The notes: generated by a model from the sequence alone, not told the origin. Positions 10,323 to 22,003 are shown, numbered from the stretch's first letter. The stretch: DNA of 64,000 nucleotides from Chondrus crispus (GCF_000350225.1 NW_005178895.1:141472-205471), one strand, 5' to 3'. Made by a program: numbers and translations.

Positions 10323-10738
10323 GCTAGAGAGAGATGAGGGAGATAGAGAGGGTTTTCATTAAAGGAGGCGGGGAGGACTTTGTTGGTTGGTGTGGGCAGT
10401 TGGAATGGGGTGAAGAGAGATGGAGGTGGGAATGCGTCATAGAACGGGCCGGAGCATCTCTCAAGGAGACGCGTTTTCACGCGTGCCGTGCCACGTGCGC
10501 TCTTCTGCGCCAAAAACGGGCCCTGTCCCTCCCCACGCACACGCGCTGGATCCTGCGCGCCGTCTACGGCACTGTAAATTTACCCCTTTTGCATCCATCC
10601 AGTTGCACCCACCCCTCCCCTCTACGCGTTACGGACCCCCTTCCTTTGCCTTCCCCCGCCCCCCAAACCCAGACGCCTACCGAAAACCATACCACCTCCC
10701 CTTTGTTTTCTGTCCCCCCTTACCCCCAAACCCTCCCG

Positions 10739-11040
10739 ATGTCCACCGCCGCCTCCAAGCGCGGCCGCCGCCCCGTCTACACCATGCACGACCCGGCCGC
10801 AGCCGCCGCCCCTGCCGATCCCACCGCCCCCTCTAACTCCCGCCGCGGCCGGCACATCACGCCGCAGCCACCCATGCCCGTCGCCCCGGCCGACGGCCCC
10901 GCCTACGAGGCGCCCACGGCCACACGCGTCTCGCGCACGGTCGGGCGCATCGCCGCGGCGGCCGTCATCTCGGCATCTCAGCGGAACCTGCCGCGCCCGC
11001 CGTCGACGCTCGAGCCGTTGCCATCGCACCAGAGACTGCC
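10739..11040 (+). pseudogene. truncated GC-rich gene start of unknown family
   Basis: An ATG at 10739 opens a basic, Ala/Pro-rich frame (STAASKRGRRPVYTMHDP, SRTVGRIAAAAVISASQ) behind a C-rich leader. At about 11040 GC content falls abruptly and the frame loses coding character, ending at 11167. The simplest reading is a host gene cut by an insertion or rearrangement near 11040. Whether the first 100 residues form a transit peptide or a disordered N-terminus cannot be told. Confidence 0.4.
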
Positions 11041-11232
11041 CTATAACTATGAAGTGTGCGGCACATGCAGCACATCTGAGATCGGATCTTGTCTTGAGCA
11101 CAACATTTGGCACTTTAAATTCAACGTAATGTATAGAGGCTTTACCCTTCTAACCAATTTCCATTAACTCGAAATTAGTACAGGAGAACACAACATATTA
11201 GTCTGTTCTTTTCGGTAGGGGTGGCTGTTCAC

Positions 11233-11314
11233 AGCAGCGTTCTGACGACGTTGCGCAGCAACGTTTATACTAATCCAGAGCAGCGTTCTGACCACGTGGC
11301 GCAGCAACGTTTAT
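11233..11314. repeat. two-copy tandem repeat with internal hairpin
   Basis: A 36-bp unit (AGCAGCGTTCTGAC... GCAGCAACGTTTAT) occurs at 11233-11268 and 11279-11314, a 46-bp period. Copy one contains ACGTTGC-GCA-GCAACGT, a 7-bp perfect hairpin that is partly lost in copy two. Confidence 0.8.
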
Positions 11315-11679
11315 GAAGCTCATCAGAAATTATAATGTTAATCAGTGGTACGCAAAAGTAAAGCACGAAAACAAGGTTGGAAATTGATACGAATGTTATG
11401 TTGAATCAGAATATAAATATTTGGGGTCAAAAATAATGTACAAATACGATGGTGGGGACCACTGATTTTCAGTGATCCTGTGTATTCTGACCACGTAGTG
11501 CGGATGGGGCAGAGGGCACTGTGCCAGAAGAGGATGTCGCTGATTATGAGGAGGAAGGGGACCCGTGAGAATGAGGACATGGCAGCTCAGAAGGGCTGCT
11601 GAGTGATCCACGTTATTCGATAGAAGAATAAACTGAACTCTTGCTTCCTCCTTCTGACGTGCGTAGAATACGGACCCCT

Positions 11680-12740
11680 AACACGCCCTCGCGCGGTGAT
11701 CTGCCTTGTTGGACAGTGGACCAAGTTCACCAGCACCCTTTTTCCGAATGGAGGACCGTTCGCTGGGCCACCCAGGGCCCGTCAAGCGATGAAGCGAAAA
11801 CATCCCCCTTCTGAGGGGGATGGGACCGGCACTCCTTAGGAGGCAACGCAATACCTCTTTCGACGAGGGAGAATACCTCCCACCACCGGGGGGATCTGAC
11901 TGAGAACGACCGAAGGCCAGGCGTGCCCTCTTCATGAGCGGACAATGGTCCTCTCCCCCCGGGGTGAAGAGGTATGCCCCTGCCAAGAGGCGGAGGGCGA
12001 CCCCTTCAAACGAGTATACAGCCCCCTCCTCAAGTGAGGGGACCGATCATGACTTCCGGCGGGAAGTACCTAGCTGAACGAGTAGAAACACTCCCCTCTA
12101 CGATTTGGGGAGGGGGAGAAAAGTTTCTCCGTCTTGGGGTCTGAGAAGGCCCTCGTCGGACACGCGACACGTTTCCCCAACCCAAGCGAGGGTAATGAAA
12201 ACGCGGTGAAGCGGAGTGGACGACCTCGTTAACGAGTAGAGCCCGTACCCACAGTACAGAAATGAGGTACTGACTACGTTATATACAACGGGGAGGGCCC
12301 TCGTCAACGAACTGGAATTTTCCCCACGCTGGTAGGGCGGGAACATAAACTCGTCGCCGAGTCTAGAAATTCCTTTTTCGTTGAGTGGTGGGTCAACACG
12401 CTTGACGGCGGGAGTGACCTCGTTAAACGAGCGATACAACTATCCTGCGCCGGAAATAAAGGGAAGAATTGTCACGCCAAGAGGCGGAGATGACCTCCTC
12501 AGGCCAGTAAGGAACTCTCCTCTACTAAGTGAGGGGCTGAACTCGCCTTCTGGCGGAAGGGACCTTGTCACCTGAGGAGGATCATTATTCACTATACGAA
12601 CGGGGGTACTCATCACGCTATAACAGCAGAGAGACCTCGTTAACCAGTACGGTAAATTATCCCACCCCTGTGCAAGGGGGAATGACACGCCGGGGGGCGG
12701 AGCATGTTACAACCGTAGGGTAGCTAAACCGGACGCGAAA
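11680..12740. repeat. hairpin-rich segment made of many short GC palindromes
   Basis: At least a dozen short inverted repeats are spaced about 25-80 bases apart. Examples are CATCCCCC/GGGGGATG at about 11798-11822, ACTTCC/GGGAAGT at about 12052, CTCCCC/GGGGAG at about 12090, the palindromes CTCGTTAACGAG at about 12225 and CTCGTTAAACGAG at about 12418, CGCC-TTCT-GGCG at about 12545, CCCCT/AGGGG at about 12664 and CGCCGGGGGGCG at about 12690. The phrase GACCTCGTTAAC recurs three or four times. No coding frame explains it. It may be the LTR or untranslated part of a decayed retroelement. Confidence 0.55.
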
Positions 12741-13324
12741 AAGGACAGGCTGTACCTAAAATGAGGGAGCCTGGGGGACCGCTGCACTGGAGCGTCGGGT
12801 AGAATAATCCGGAACGGTAGGAAGCACTGGACAACGGAGGTAAACCGCACTGGACACAGGCAGGCGTCCTGGGGTGTAGAGCAGTACGACCGGTGGCGAG
12901 CTGGAAACCTGAAGGACTTATTTAACCGTACGGAGAAAGAACTGGGGTAGGAAGTGAGGGGAGGTGTGCTCCCCTCGCTTTACCTCAAGCCCAGTGCCCC
13001 CTATCATATACCCCCTAGTTGGGCGGTGGCACCGAACGGGCTACAGTATCTGTACATACTGTGGCCAGCTTAGTGTACCTTACAGTAACTCGAAATTAAC
13101 TACTGTACTAACCCCCGATCTGTTGCGCACCACGTGTACACAGGTACTAACTGGTGCCACTAACTACACGTGGTCGCCCACGTAGCCACTCAGCCACGTG
13201 CTGCCGACGTGTCCACCGTATCGGTTACACCTTAGTACTGTACTCTGGCGTTGTCCCGTCGCGCCCGCCTAGTACGGTAGCGCCACATGGCAATTGTACT
13301 ACAGACCCTTCTTCTTAAATGAAG
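12741..13324. other. no gene seen; CACGTG-rich patch
   Basis: Bases 13125-13215 contain several ACGTGT/CACGTG palindromes (CCACGTGTACAC, ACACGTGGTC, CCACGTGCTG, CGACGTGTCC). Otherwise nothing is recognisable. Confidence 0.4.
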
Positions 13325-14666
13325 TTACGTCCTCGTGCCGATCGATAACGGGCAGGGGACCTCTTCTTCAAGCCGTCGCGACCTCTCCGTCCGGACAATT
13401 ACTCCGGATGAGCCGATGTCGCCGCTCCGATCAGGCTGCGAGGCGCTCCTTCCCCCGGCTAGATCCCGGTCGCCCGCCGCATACTGGGTCTCTCGCACGG
13501 CTTTGCCGTACTGAAATTTACCACGCACACGCTCCTTCATTGCTTTGCTCAACAACTTCTTGTGCGAAAGGAAAAGTGTTTCAGGCAGGACATCGGGCTC
13601 ATCATCTGCCTGCCCCAGGTCAACTTCGCTCCATGCTTCGAACGCCTCAATTCCAAACATTGCCTCGAATGGAGTCATGCCAGTTGATGTTTGGACGCTA
13701 TTGTTGTACCGTAGGCACGCTAAACCGACGTGCTCGCCCCAGTCGGTTTTCCAGAGGTCATGAAGCTAGAAAGATCCCTGGATACAGTTCGGTTCCACTT
13801 TTCAACCGATCCGTTGGCTTGAGGATGCCACGAGTAGCTCTGCATTCGCCCAACTCCCAGCTTTTCCCTAAGGCACTCGACTGCCTTGCTGACGAGGTTG
13901 GTCCCACCGTCCGACATCAACTTTTCCATCCGTTCAAATATTGAAATCCATTCATCCAATAAAAGCTTTGCTACAGTCTCCCCCTTCTCATCAAGGATCG
14001 ACACCGCCCGTACAAAACGCGCAAACACATTGCTCATACCTAGTATCATGATATTCTCTGACTCCGTGCGTGGTGTGACAGTTTGCCCATGAATAGCAAC
14101 CCGCTCGCAGCATCACTTCAGAAGAACGATCTCTAACTTCGCTTACCTCTGCGGCTGCTCTTCCTGCGACACGGCGCATCGCATGTAGTTCTTCACGAGC
14201 TCCACAACGTCGGTGACCATCACCTTCCACCAGTACCTCCTGCGCAATTTCGCAATTATGCGGGCCACCTTGTAGTGCCCCTGCAGTCTTGAGGCGTGAA
14301 CAGACTCAATACAGACGTTTTCAGCGATTTCGGAACCACAAAGAGCAGATTGCTGCCCTTTTGCACCCGCAACAAGCCATCTTCATCCACGAATTTCGCT
14401 ATATCTCCGGACGCAATTTGTTCGAGATTTCCACATTCTTCCTCCTGTGCCGCACGTAGCTCATCCGCTGATGGTCCGCTCGCGAATGCGCTGACTTCGG
14501 CAATTGCGGAGACTCGTTCTGATCGCATGGCCTCCAACACGGCAGCCACTCGCTCCTCTTCTTCGGCTTCCGCCATTTCTTCCAGGCGATCGGCGCCGAG
14601 CGGATTGTGGCCGCGTTGGCACAACGATTTCGGGACGGCGTCACGACAAAGCGTATCTGGTGCCAC
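13325..14666 (-). pseudogene. decayed gypsy-type integrase, minus strand
   Basis: Pieces in several minus-strand frames follow integrase order. The first (14666-14256) ends the linker before the zinc region with VPKSLKTSVLSLF. A disrupted middle follows (about 14230-14050; WWKVMVTDVVELVKNYM). Then at 14049-13720 comes the core with MSDGGTNLVSKAVECL (second catalytic Asp) and SWHPQANGSVEKWNRT (catalytic Glu). Finally 13678-13325 has TPFEAMFGIE, the target-binding end. The first Asp is lost and at least three frameshifts are present. Its core differs from the integrase of the chromovirus at 22-24 kb (YHPQANGQVERFNRT), so it belongs to another gypsy lineage. Confidence 0.8.
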
Positions 14667-14689
14667 CAGCTCTTTTCCGGTACTTCATG

Positions 14690-15385
14690 AACTTGCTTGT
14701 AAAAGAGACGGGTGTCGTGCACTGAGGGGGAAAGGTGGGATCCCCCTCTGGCGGAGCGCGCCCGTTCGGGGACGTGTGTAGGGGATTCGGGAGACCATCC
14801 GTAAAGGAACCGGTACGGGGCCGGGCGCGAAAAGCAGTAGGGAATTAGAGGGGTAAAAAGGAATCGAACGACACTCCCAGGAGGGGCGGAGCTGTAGGGA
14901 CAGGTGTCGCGCGGAGGGCATGGTGTAGCGGGACGACGCGCGCGGTAGAGATAGCTGGGAGTCGGGACGTAGATGGCTCGCAGGGTTCCGTCGTAGGACG
15001 GGGACCGACGCGAGGCTACGACTCCGTTCCAGAAACCCGAGTTGTAGACCCAAAGCTTCATGAGGATTTACTTAGGGTCGGACGTCGACTATATAGGAGT
15101 CGACGTCGCGATATAATAATAATAATACTAATACTCATTAAATTAAGAGGGGCACCACACCCGTGACACGTAGTGGTGGGCCACGGGTACACGTGGTTAA
15201 TGGCACGCATAAACGTGAGGTATAACACGGGTACAAGTGGGTAGAACTGTCAGTACTTCGACAGGGCTCCATGGAGCTTACACCCAGACAGGAGCGAGGG
15301 GTTTGGATACACGGTTACACGTGGTATACATCTCACTTATGATAGTGAGGCATTCCGCGTGTGCTACAGTACAGCACCGCGATTA
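14690..15385. other. unassigned retroelement-like DNA, partly the interrupted LTR of an older element
   Basis: There is no coding frame. The right edge is the continuation of an older LTR whose other end is at 29933-29950, split by the chromovirus insertion. Repeated ACACGTGG/CACGGGTAC motifs lie at about 15150-15335. Confidence 0.4.
15081..15107. repeat. 10-bp inverted repeat enclosing a TATATA
   Basis: GACGTCGACT (15081-15090) and AGTCGACGTC (15098-15107) are perfect reverse complements around ATATAGG. It lies in what is probably the interrupted older LTR left of the chromovirus. A promoter element with flanking binding sites is one reading. Confidence 0.6.
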
Positions 15386-15390
15386 CGCGG
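15386..15390. repeat. target-site duplication CGCGG, left copy
   Basis: These five bases precede LTR A. The identical CGCGG at 29928-29932 follows LTR B, which pairs the two LTRs as one insertion. Confidence 0.8.
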
Positions 15391-16432
15391 TGTAGTGCAA
15401 TGTGCCTGGTGGGCCGCAAACACAGTCCGACGGTCAAACAAAAAGAAGTAAACAACAACAGCAACAAACACTGCCGATGGCACGCGCTACGGAGCGTTCG
15501 AGACTCCCTTTCCCCTTGTGTGGGCTTGCGGCCCACGGTAGCTCAACTCCGACGGGGGGGTAAGGAAAGATACCCGGCCCGGGAGGATAATGGTGGTAGA
15601 GACTTGTGAAGACTTGAGTGCTCGACGAGTGCGGGTTGGGCTTGTCTACGAGAATGTAACCGCGGTTCGCCGGGTTGTAAGGCCAATGCTCGGCGAGCGT
15701 CTTCAGCACCTTGGGTATAATTCAAGGTCTTCGAGGGGGGCTTGTTCAGCACTACCCGACGGGATTGTAACCGTGTAGCAACGCTACTACCGACGTGTTG
15801 CCCGATGGCTAAAAACACCCTCACCAGCGCGATCGCAATCGCGGTAGGTGGTACCAACTCTGTCTTATACAGTAAGACATTCGACGGAAGCGTCGTCGCA
15901 ACAGCCTGTCCGGGGAAGGTGGGTTGGTCGTGTCCGTACACAACGTGTTGCCCGATGGCCAAAACACCTACACCGGATCGGTCGCAACCAACTCCAGTGG
16001 AACCAACATAATTAAGGGAAAAATAGAGGTAGAGATAGAAAAGAATAGGGCAATAAAGGAAAAAGAAAAGGGAACCTCCGAGCGCAAAGGATGCCGTAGG
16101 CTTAGGTAAAAGGGAGCGTCTTGGTAGAGACGGACGTCGACCAAGGCGACATTCAACTCTGGCAACTCGGGTTACCTTTACTGACTCGGTGGTCAGAGAG
16201 CTAAGGTATATATCGCCCCGCCGGAGCCACTACAGTAGCTCGCGGCGCTAGATCCTAGATCAAATCTAGTGTCAGCAAAATTAATGTCAACTAATTAACT
16301 AAATAAAATAAAATAATTAAAAATTAGAACTGTGCAATTATTCACACGTGTGTCCCCCAACCCGGACTACTTTTCATATCCAATTATTTTCCTTTCTTTT
16401 CACCCCCCTTTTCAGGTGCGTATTGCACTACA
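15391..16432 (-). repeat. 3' LTR (LTR A) of the chromovirus
   Basis: Runs TGTAGTGCAA ... TTGCACTACA. On the sense (minus) strand a TATATA at about 16205-16212 is conserved in all three LTR copies of the window and is the likely promoter. It contains two diverged internal units around GTGTTGCCCGATGG at about 15798 and 15945, and a G-run of 7 at about 15555. A block at about 15906-15936 differs completely from LTR B. Confidence 0.9.
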
Positions 16433-16445
16433 TATCCCCCTTCCG
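16433..16445 (-). other. polypurine tract of the chromovirus
   Basis: On the minus strand CGGAAGGGGGATA abuts the 3' LTR. The corresponding GGAGGGGGGATA precedes the third LTR at 32700, and a similar G-rich tract precedes the older LTR end at 29950. Confidence 0.7.
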
Positions 16446-16555
16446 AGCGCTCTTGTACGCCGCTCCGCCATCGTATAATCTCCTCGCCGTTTCTCTCATA
16501 ACCCTACACCGCCGCCTCTGGTAATCGGTGAAAGTGCAAGAGCAAGACGGGCCCC

Positions 16556-18508
16556 ATGTTTCCTTCATCCCCGAGCCACTCGAGTGGTGGTACCAAACGC
16601 AAGCGCCCCGGCGTGGGCTTTTCTTCCACCTCCCACGACCCTCTAAGTCTTCCTTCCATCCCTCGATTACCCCCTGATTCCCAACATGCCGGCCCTGTTG
16701 GCCACATCGATTCCGATCCTAACGCTCCGTCCTCGCGTCGATACCCTGCTGCGTCGGAACTCCACGATAAGGCCATGCGCCTTAATCCTGAGCTTTTTGC
16801 TTCCGCTAAATGGTTCTCAGTGATCGGTGTATGCGCCTTCGATGACATTGCTTACTCGTTCGACGATGGCGCCGGTATGCTTCCAGGACAAATCCCCCTT
16901 CAAGCTATCCGGTCTTACGATTGGTTGGCTCGCATCGCCATTCCTCCCGCCATTCTGTGTCACACTCCGCCTCGCGGTCGTGCGGTGTTATCTACCCGCT
17001 TCATGACCGCTGTGTGTGACAGACTTGAGCTGCCATTGACGCAGGATCTCATCCCTGAGGAATTCGGTTGTGACACGTGGCAGTTTCGCACCGAGGGCGA
17101 GCGGTCTTACCTCGATAACATGCTGGCCTGGACCTCCGATAACCCTCCTCGTGAAGCTAACCGCCTTTGGTTCAACCAACGGACCGTCTCGGGCGCCGCT
17201 ATGATGTGGACCAACGCCATAATTCTGCCTAATTTCCGACTTATCAAGCGGGGTACCATCCCCTTTTTCCAGCACACAGTGCGCTTCGAACGCCGTATTC
17301 GGTCTGACACGGGTTATTTTGTGGCCTACCAGATGTTGGAGGCGCGTGAAATCTCGAGGTCCCATTACGCGAATCGTTATCAACGTATTCCGTCGTGGTG
17401 GAGCCAATTTGAGGTCTGCCAAGGCTTTTGGGCTGAGCTCGGCCCCGTGTACACGTATTACGGAAGGTATTTACGTGATCCTCGACACGGCCTTTGGGTA
17501 GTCTTCCTCACAGAGTGGTGTACCAAAGTGGCAGTGACCCTCCTGTGGGAGACCTGCGACTGCTGGAGGTTGTGGTACTTGCCTCCCCAGCTCATCAGCC
17601 TCATGCAACGCCTCGATTATTCGATTCCCCTGGGCGGTGCTGATGCAGACACCGAACTGCATTCTCTCCTCGATAAAATAGAGGAGGTCGATCGGGACTT
17701 GATACTGCGTCAAAATTCCTCTCGTTCCTTCGTCGGGCAACGCCCCTCCTTCTCTCCTGGTCGTGCTCATCGTGGTGCGGGGGACTACGCTTGGTTTAAC
17801 CCCTGGACGGGATCGCAATGTTCTTGCGACGAGGCGCGTCTGAGTCGACAGCATGGGAGTCAGACGCCCGTTCCGGTTGAATTACCCGTCTTCCTTGCGG
17901 ATCCCCGCGAGCGCGACCTCTGTCCCCGGGAGCCGTTGCGTTCTCGCCCTGTGTTACTGGTCTCACCGACTTCACTTCCTGTCGATCCGGCCGACCCCAC
18001 TCTCCCCGTGAATGCTTCGATAAGGGCGACGAGAGCCCCTGAGTGTGAGGAGGTCATATCACCTTTGCAGTCTCATTCTCCTCCAGTGGCCAGGTGTCAA
18101 CCTCTATCAGAGACGAGAGAGGCCCCCTCGTCATCTAGCTGGACTGACAGTCTGTCCGTGCGCGCAGCCCCAGAAAGGAAGGGAAATTCTTCGTCCCTTA
18201 CCCCCTTGGATCCTCCTGCACCGTCTTCCTCTGTGCACGTCGCAGCTCGTCCCCCTTCTCCTGCGGCTGTTCCAGTTGCCGCCCCCTTGTCACCAATCGC
18301 CCACGCAGTCCAATCGACCAGGGGAGGTTTGACCTCCCCATCCTCTCCAGATGTCATCAAAAAGAACGACGGCGCCGCCAGCGTTTATCGCACATTGCTC
18401 CGTGCTCACGGAATAAACGAGGGGGCTCTTCGAGAAGCGTCCCTCGTTGACCTGCGCTTACTGGCGCAACATATCGCCTCACTTCCAAAGAAAAAGATCC
18501 TTCGATGA
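16556..18508 (+). CDS. antisense gene of the chromovirus, unknown function (650 aa)
   Basis: An uninterrupted frame runs opposite to gag-pol and starts 124 bases inside LTR A. An N-terminal basic patch TKRKRPG (residues 13-19) and a C-terminal PKKKILR look like nuclear signals. Residues about 60-365 form a Trp/Tyr-rich folded region (KWFSVIGVCAFDDIAYSFDD, VRFERRIRSDTGYFVAYQ, PSWWSQFEV). About 400-605 is Pro/Ser-rich linker, and 606-650 a small helical domain (ASVYRTLLRAHGIN, LVDLRLLAQHIASL). No known domain is recognised. Two diverged relatives in this window (30256-31032, 32823-33820) sit at the same place relative to their LTRs, so it is an inherited part of the element family. Antisense genes between pol and the 3' LTR are known in some plant gypsy elements (Grande, RIRE2, Retand). 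Homology to those is not implied. Transcription could start from the reverse face of the LTR. Confidence 0.75.
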   Translation: MFPSSPSHSSGGTKRKRPGVGFSSTSHDPLSLPSIPRLPPDSQHAGPVGHIDSDPNAPSSRRYPAASELHDKAMRLNPELFASAKWFSVIGVCAFDDIAYSFDDGAGMLPGQIPLQAIRSYDWLARIAIPPAILCHTPPRGRAVLSTRFMTAVCDRLELPLTQDLIPEEFGCDTWQFRTEGERSYLDNMLAWTSDNPPREANRLWFNQRTVSGAAMMWTNAIILPNFRLIKRGTIPFFQHTVRFERRIRSDTGYFVAYQMLEAREISRSHYANRYQRIPSWWSQFEVCQGFWAELGPVYTYYGRYLRDPRHGLWVVFLTEWCTKVAVTLLWETCDCWRLWYLPPQLISLMQRLDYSIPLGGADADTELHSLLDKIEEVDRDLILRQNSSRSFVGQRPSFSPGRAHRGAGDYAWFNPWTGSQCSCDEARLSRQHGSQTPVPVELPVFLADPRERDLCPREPLRSRPVLLVSPTSLPVDPADPTLPVNASIRATRAPECEEVISPLQSHSPPVARCQPLSETREAPSSSSWTDSLSVRAAPERKGNSSSLTPLDPPAPSSSVHVAARPPSPAAVPVAAPLSPIAHAVQSTRGGLTSPSSPDVIKKNDGAASVYRTLLRAHGINEGALREASLVDLRLLAQHIASLPKKKILR

Positions 18509-21500
18509 ATTGTCCCATTGACCCATTGCCGATGGTAGCGTCCTGCCGATCCATGTTCGGATCATTGTCCTCTGAGAGTGTCGTCTCATCGTCGACACTT
18601 CCCTTCGTCCCACCGAAAATAAATTGCATTTCCGTCTCCTATCAACTTGCTCCTCTTTTTCATACGCCCCATCGACGCGGTCGCATCTTCTTCTCTCCAC
18701 TTTCCTTCTCTTTTCCTCGTTACTGTCTCCCATCTCTTATCCATTTTCCGTGCACCCCTGCTACTGCAGTTGCACATCCCCGATTACCTTCTCTTTTCCT
18801 TTGCTAATCCACGAGACCGCCGGCTGAAGAGTCATGCCCTCTCTCTTTTTTCAGTGATCGGCCCACGGACCTCTCACTGCCTTCCGAAATGCCCCCACCT
18901 TCATTACCCTTCAGGCTTTCTCGATGTCTATTTTCACGCCTTCGCCAGAAAATATCCCATCTCTCAAACACGTGATTACCTCCTCTGGGGCCTCCCGATG
19001 GTTGAACGATCCCGATCCATCCCTGTCCTGACTTCATTGACGTCTGCACACAATTATCATGTAAAATATTCGGAGTCGAGGGACTGGTAACTTCCCTACG
19101 CCTCTGTGCTTCTGCTTTTGGGCGGTAGTCACACATACAATTTTGTATGGCCCTCCACGTAGTTGAAACTCGATCCAAATTTCCTTTCCTTCCTTTTTCG
19201 CTGTACGGGTAGTACCCGAAGTCCTTGTAGGTCTTCTGCAATGACCTTTCCCTTCGTCCAGCTTGTTTTTGAACGTCCCTTGTTCATGATGACAACGTCA
19301 TATTGTCCGCATGGCTCCTTTGGTGAGGCTCATGATTGGTAAATTTGGTAAACCGCGGAGGTTTGGTATATGACAATAATTAAATGAATACTGGTCTTTT
19401 CCACAGTCTAGCTCCCAGTTGAGCTCATCGATGTGATCGGTAACACAATTTTGAGTTGCAGTCGGATGTCCCTCTTCGCCTTCTCATAAGCATCGCGCGG
19501 CGAGGTCCTGGTGGGGTGTCAAGGGAAAGGCTCGAGGTCTTCGTAGAACGTTTCCGTTTGTGTTCGCCATTTGGTCGCGGTTGGCGAAATCCTCTTCTTC
19601 ACCGACAGTGAATTGTCGCGTGCGACAGTCCCCTCTGTTCTCTCCGGGTCGAAGTTCCCTTCCAATCTCTCCGGTGAAGAACCAAGGTAACTGGAAAATC
19701 TTCCCCCCAAATGTAATAGCAGTGTACGAACTATTCCTTTTTGGGCTCGTCGGGGCGATCTTCAGGCCCCTTTCGTACGATCACGTTGAATTCTCCTGGC
19801 TCGGCGAGTCGTTCGGCGTGTGATAAACGTTCATGAGCGGCAGGGTAGCTTTTGAGTCGCCTCTGACGATCGTGTGAAACGGCGAGCTAGCAAGCCCTTT
19901 GAATGTCGGATCCTAAGGGACGAGTCCCTTGGCTGTCCGTCTGGCTGTCAACATAGGCGCAGATCATGCGGATATGTGAATCACATCCGGCATTCCACAT
20001 CTGCTCACGCAACACTTGTCCTTTGCCCGTTTTCACAAAAATCCTCATAAATATTTTCGTCAAGTTAATTTAGACGGGGAGGCGGATCACTGATCCAAAC
20101 GTCATCTCGCGTGCGCACGGCGGCGCGTGATTGCGTCCTAGGAGGTTAGTCTGAGACTGCAGTAAATTTTCCATTCTGTGGCGCGGCAGCGTCTCATTCA
20201 AGTGAGGGAGTCCCAGGCAGAATCGCCTAAGTCATTTCATTTCAGTTGTTCTCATTCGGTGTCATCCACTTCCTCTCGAGTTGCCTTGCTCGTGTGCACC
20301 TGCACATCAACTGCATATGTTCCGCACCTTCCCTCTTGAGTTAAAGGTCACCTGCGCGGCAGTGAACAAGGTTGGGCGGTGTACATTCTCCTTAGTCTTC
20401 CTCGCGCCTACGCAACTTTTTTCCTTTGTACCATATCGCGATTAACTACGTATGCGTTCCGTTCCTAGCGTGCCGATGCGTTTCAGACTTTGATTCTTAA
20501 CTTCCTTGACAACGCCAGCCCCTATATGTCGATAAAAAGATTGCGACGGACGCATCCGGTCTCGGTGAGAGCTGTTGCCCTTGGTACCAATTACCACAGA
20601 ATGCGATCCTCGTTTTCCGCATGCGATCGCCTATTACAGAACCCTGGCCTTATCCTGTGTACCTCTTGGTCTACGGTTCCGAACCGTGAGTGCTCACTGA
20701 AAACAGGCGTGGGGGCTTTCCTCTTCACGGCGCTTCGCGTACTTCATCGATTATCACTTCCGTCTTCCTCTGGCGTTTGCGAGTTTCCCTTCTCCGTCTC
20801 TCTACGCGAATCTTCGTTCCCTGTTTGGCGAGTGCCCTCCCCCTTTCTTTTTCACAATGGCACGGTTCGTGCGTCCGAGTCGGAATCTCGACCCTCATTC
20901 GTCCTCCTGATCGTGGGGAGTCCCCAATTTCCTTCACCATCGTCCTTTCTCCAACCGATTACAACGTATGCTCCCCCTTCATTTGTCGCCCTGTCCCCTC
21001 CTCCTCTTCTCCTTTTCGCTACTTTCTAAATTCTAAGTAATGTTTCATCTTGTCACTACGAACGAGGGTCCCCTTTTTTTCTTTGTTGTAACTTATTGAA
21101 AACGTTCACCTTTCCTCGTTGGTTGGCTGTTACCAGGCATCTGACTTGACCGACGCCGCTTCATTTCGGGATGCGAATTGTTACTGACGACTGGCCATGC
21201 TGTTGGAAAGTGCGTATGGGTATGCAAGCCGTTCTCTCCATCCCCTGTTGAACTCGCTTGTCGCAACACCTGGGCTCGCCATGTCGTCGGCATCGTGGCC
21301 CGGGCTTCTCCTCTCCCTTAGGGTTTCTCTCTTCCCTGTAGGTCTTCCGAACTTTTGTTTCGAGGACTGCGTCCTCGGCACCAAAAAAAGAAAAAGTAAA
21401 CAAAATAGAAACGAAAGCGGGGTTATCCTGATGAACGCATAAGTAGGTCTCTCGTGATAAAATGCGTTCGCGCTTGCGTCAGTCGCGACAGGCTGATCAA

Positions 21501-22003
21501 AAATGACGATAAACTGAACTAAGTCCCCTCAGGCTCCTGATCAACCTCGTTCCTCCCTGTGGTCGTGTTTCCCCTGGTCATCGCGTTAGTGGAGTGACGT
21601 AGTCGAAGTACGATCATTAGTGAAAACAGGGCAGCCGCCGGCGTGGACAGCGTCGTGAGAGCAGATTCTCATTTTGAGCATAACTTCGGTCTCCGAGTTC
21701 TCTTCTGTCCCTCGGGATCTCCTCCAACTACCTGCGCGATACTGTCTTCCTGACCGGCATATTGAATTTAGTAACTGGGCGTCCTTGAGCAACAAAAAGA
21801 AAAGAAGAAAACCACTCGCTCTCCGTCTCGGCTTGACACACAGCGTAAATAAATTGACTATGATCGGCGGGTCGCTAATCTTCTTCGATCGTGTTCGCTC
21901 GAGGGTCGTCGACATTCCCCACTTCTCAACGACGCGGCATGCATCGCTTCCTCAACTTCTGACTTCTTTGCTGGCTCTGCTCTGCATTCTTTCTTGACAA
22001 CAG
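18509..22003. other. non-coding internal region of the chromovirus between antisense gene and pol
   Basis: 3.5 kb of the element without a convincing gene. It is pyrimidine-rich on the plus strand (purine-rich on the gag-pol strand). Short frames such as the one at 20490-21029 are low-complexity Ser/Pro/Leu products of the C/T bias. It may hold 3' untranslated sequence for both converging transcripts. Confidence 0.5.

Noticed and set aside
15798-16020. Repeat protein (VLPDGxNTYTGSVATxxxGTN) encoded in the LTRs
   Set aside because: The phrase is readable in one frame for one unit only. The neighbouring unit is in another frame and copies carry frame-changing indels, so the repeat acts at DNA or RNA level.
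20490-21029. 179-codon plus frame inside the chromovirus
   Set aside because: Ser/Pro/Phe/Leu-rich output of a C/T-biased stretch, with overlapping frames of similar length and no protein-like pattern.
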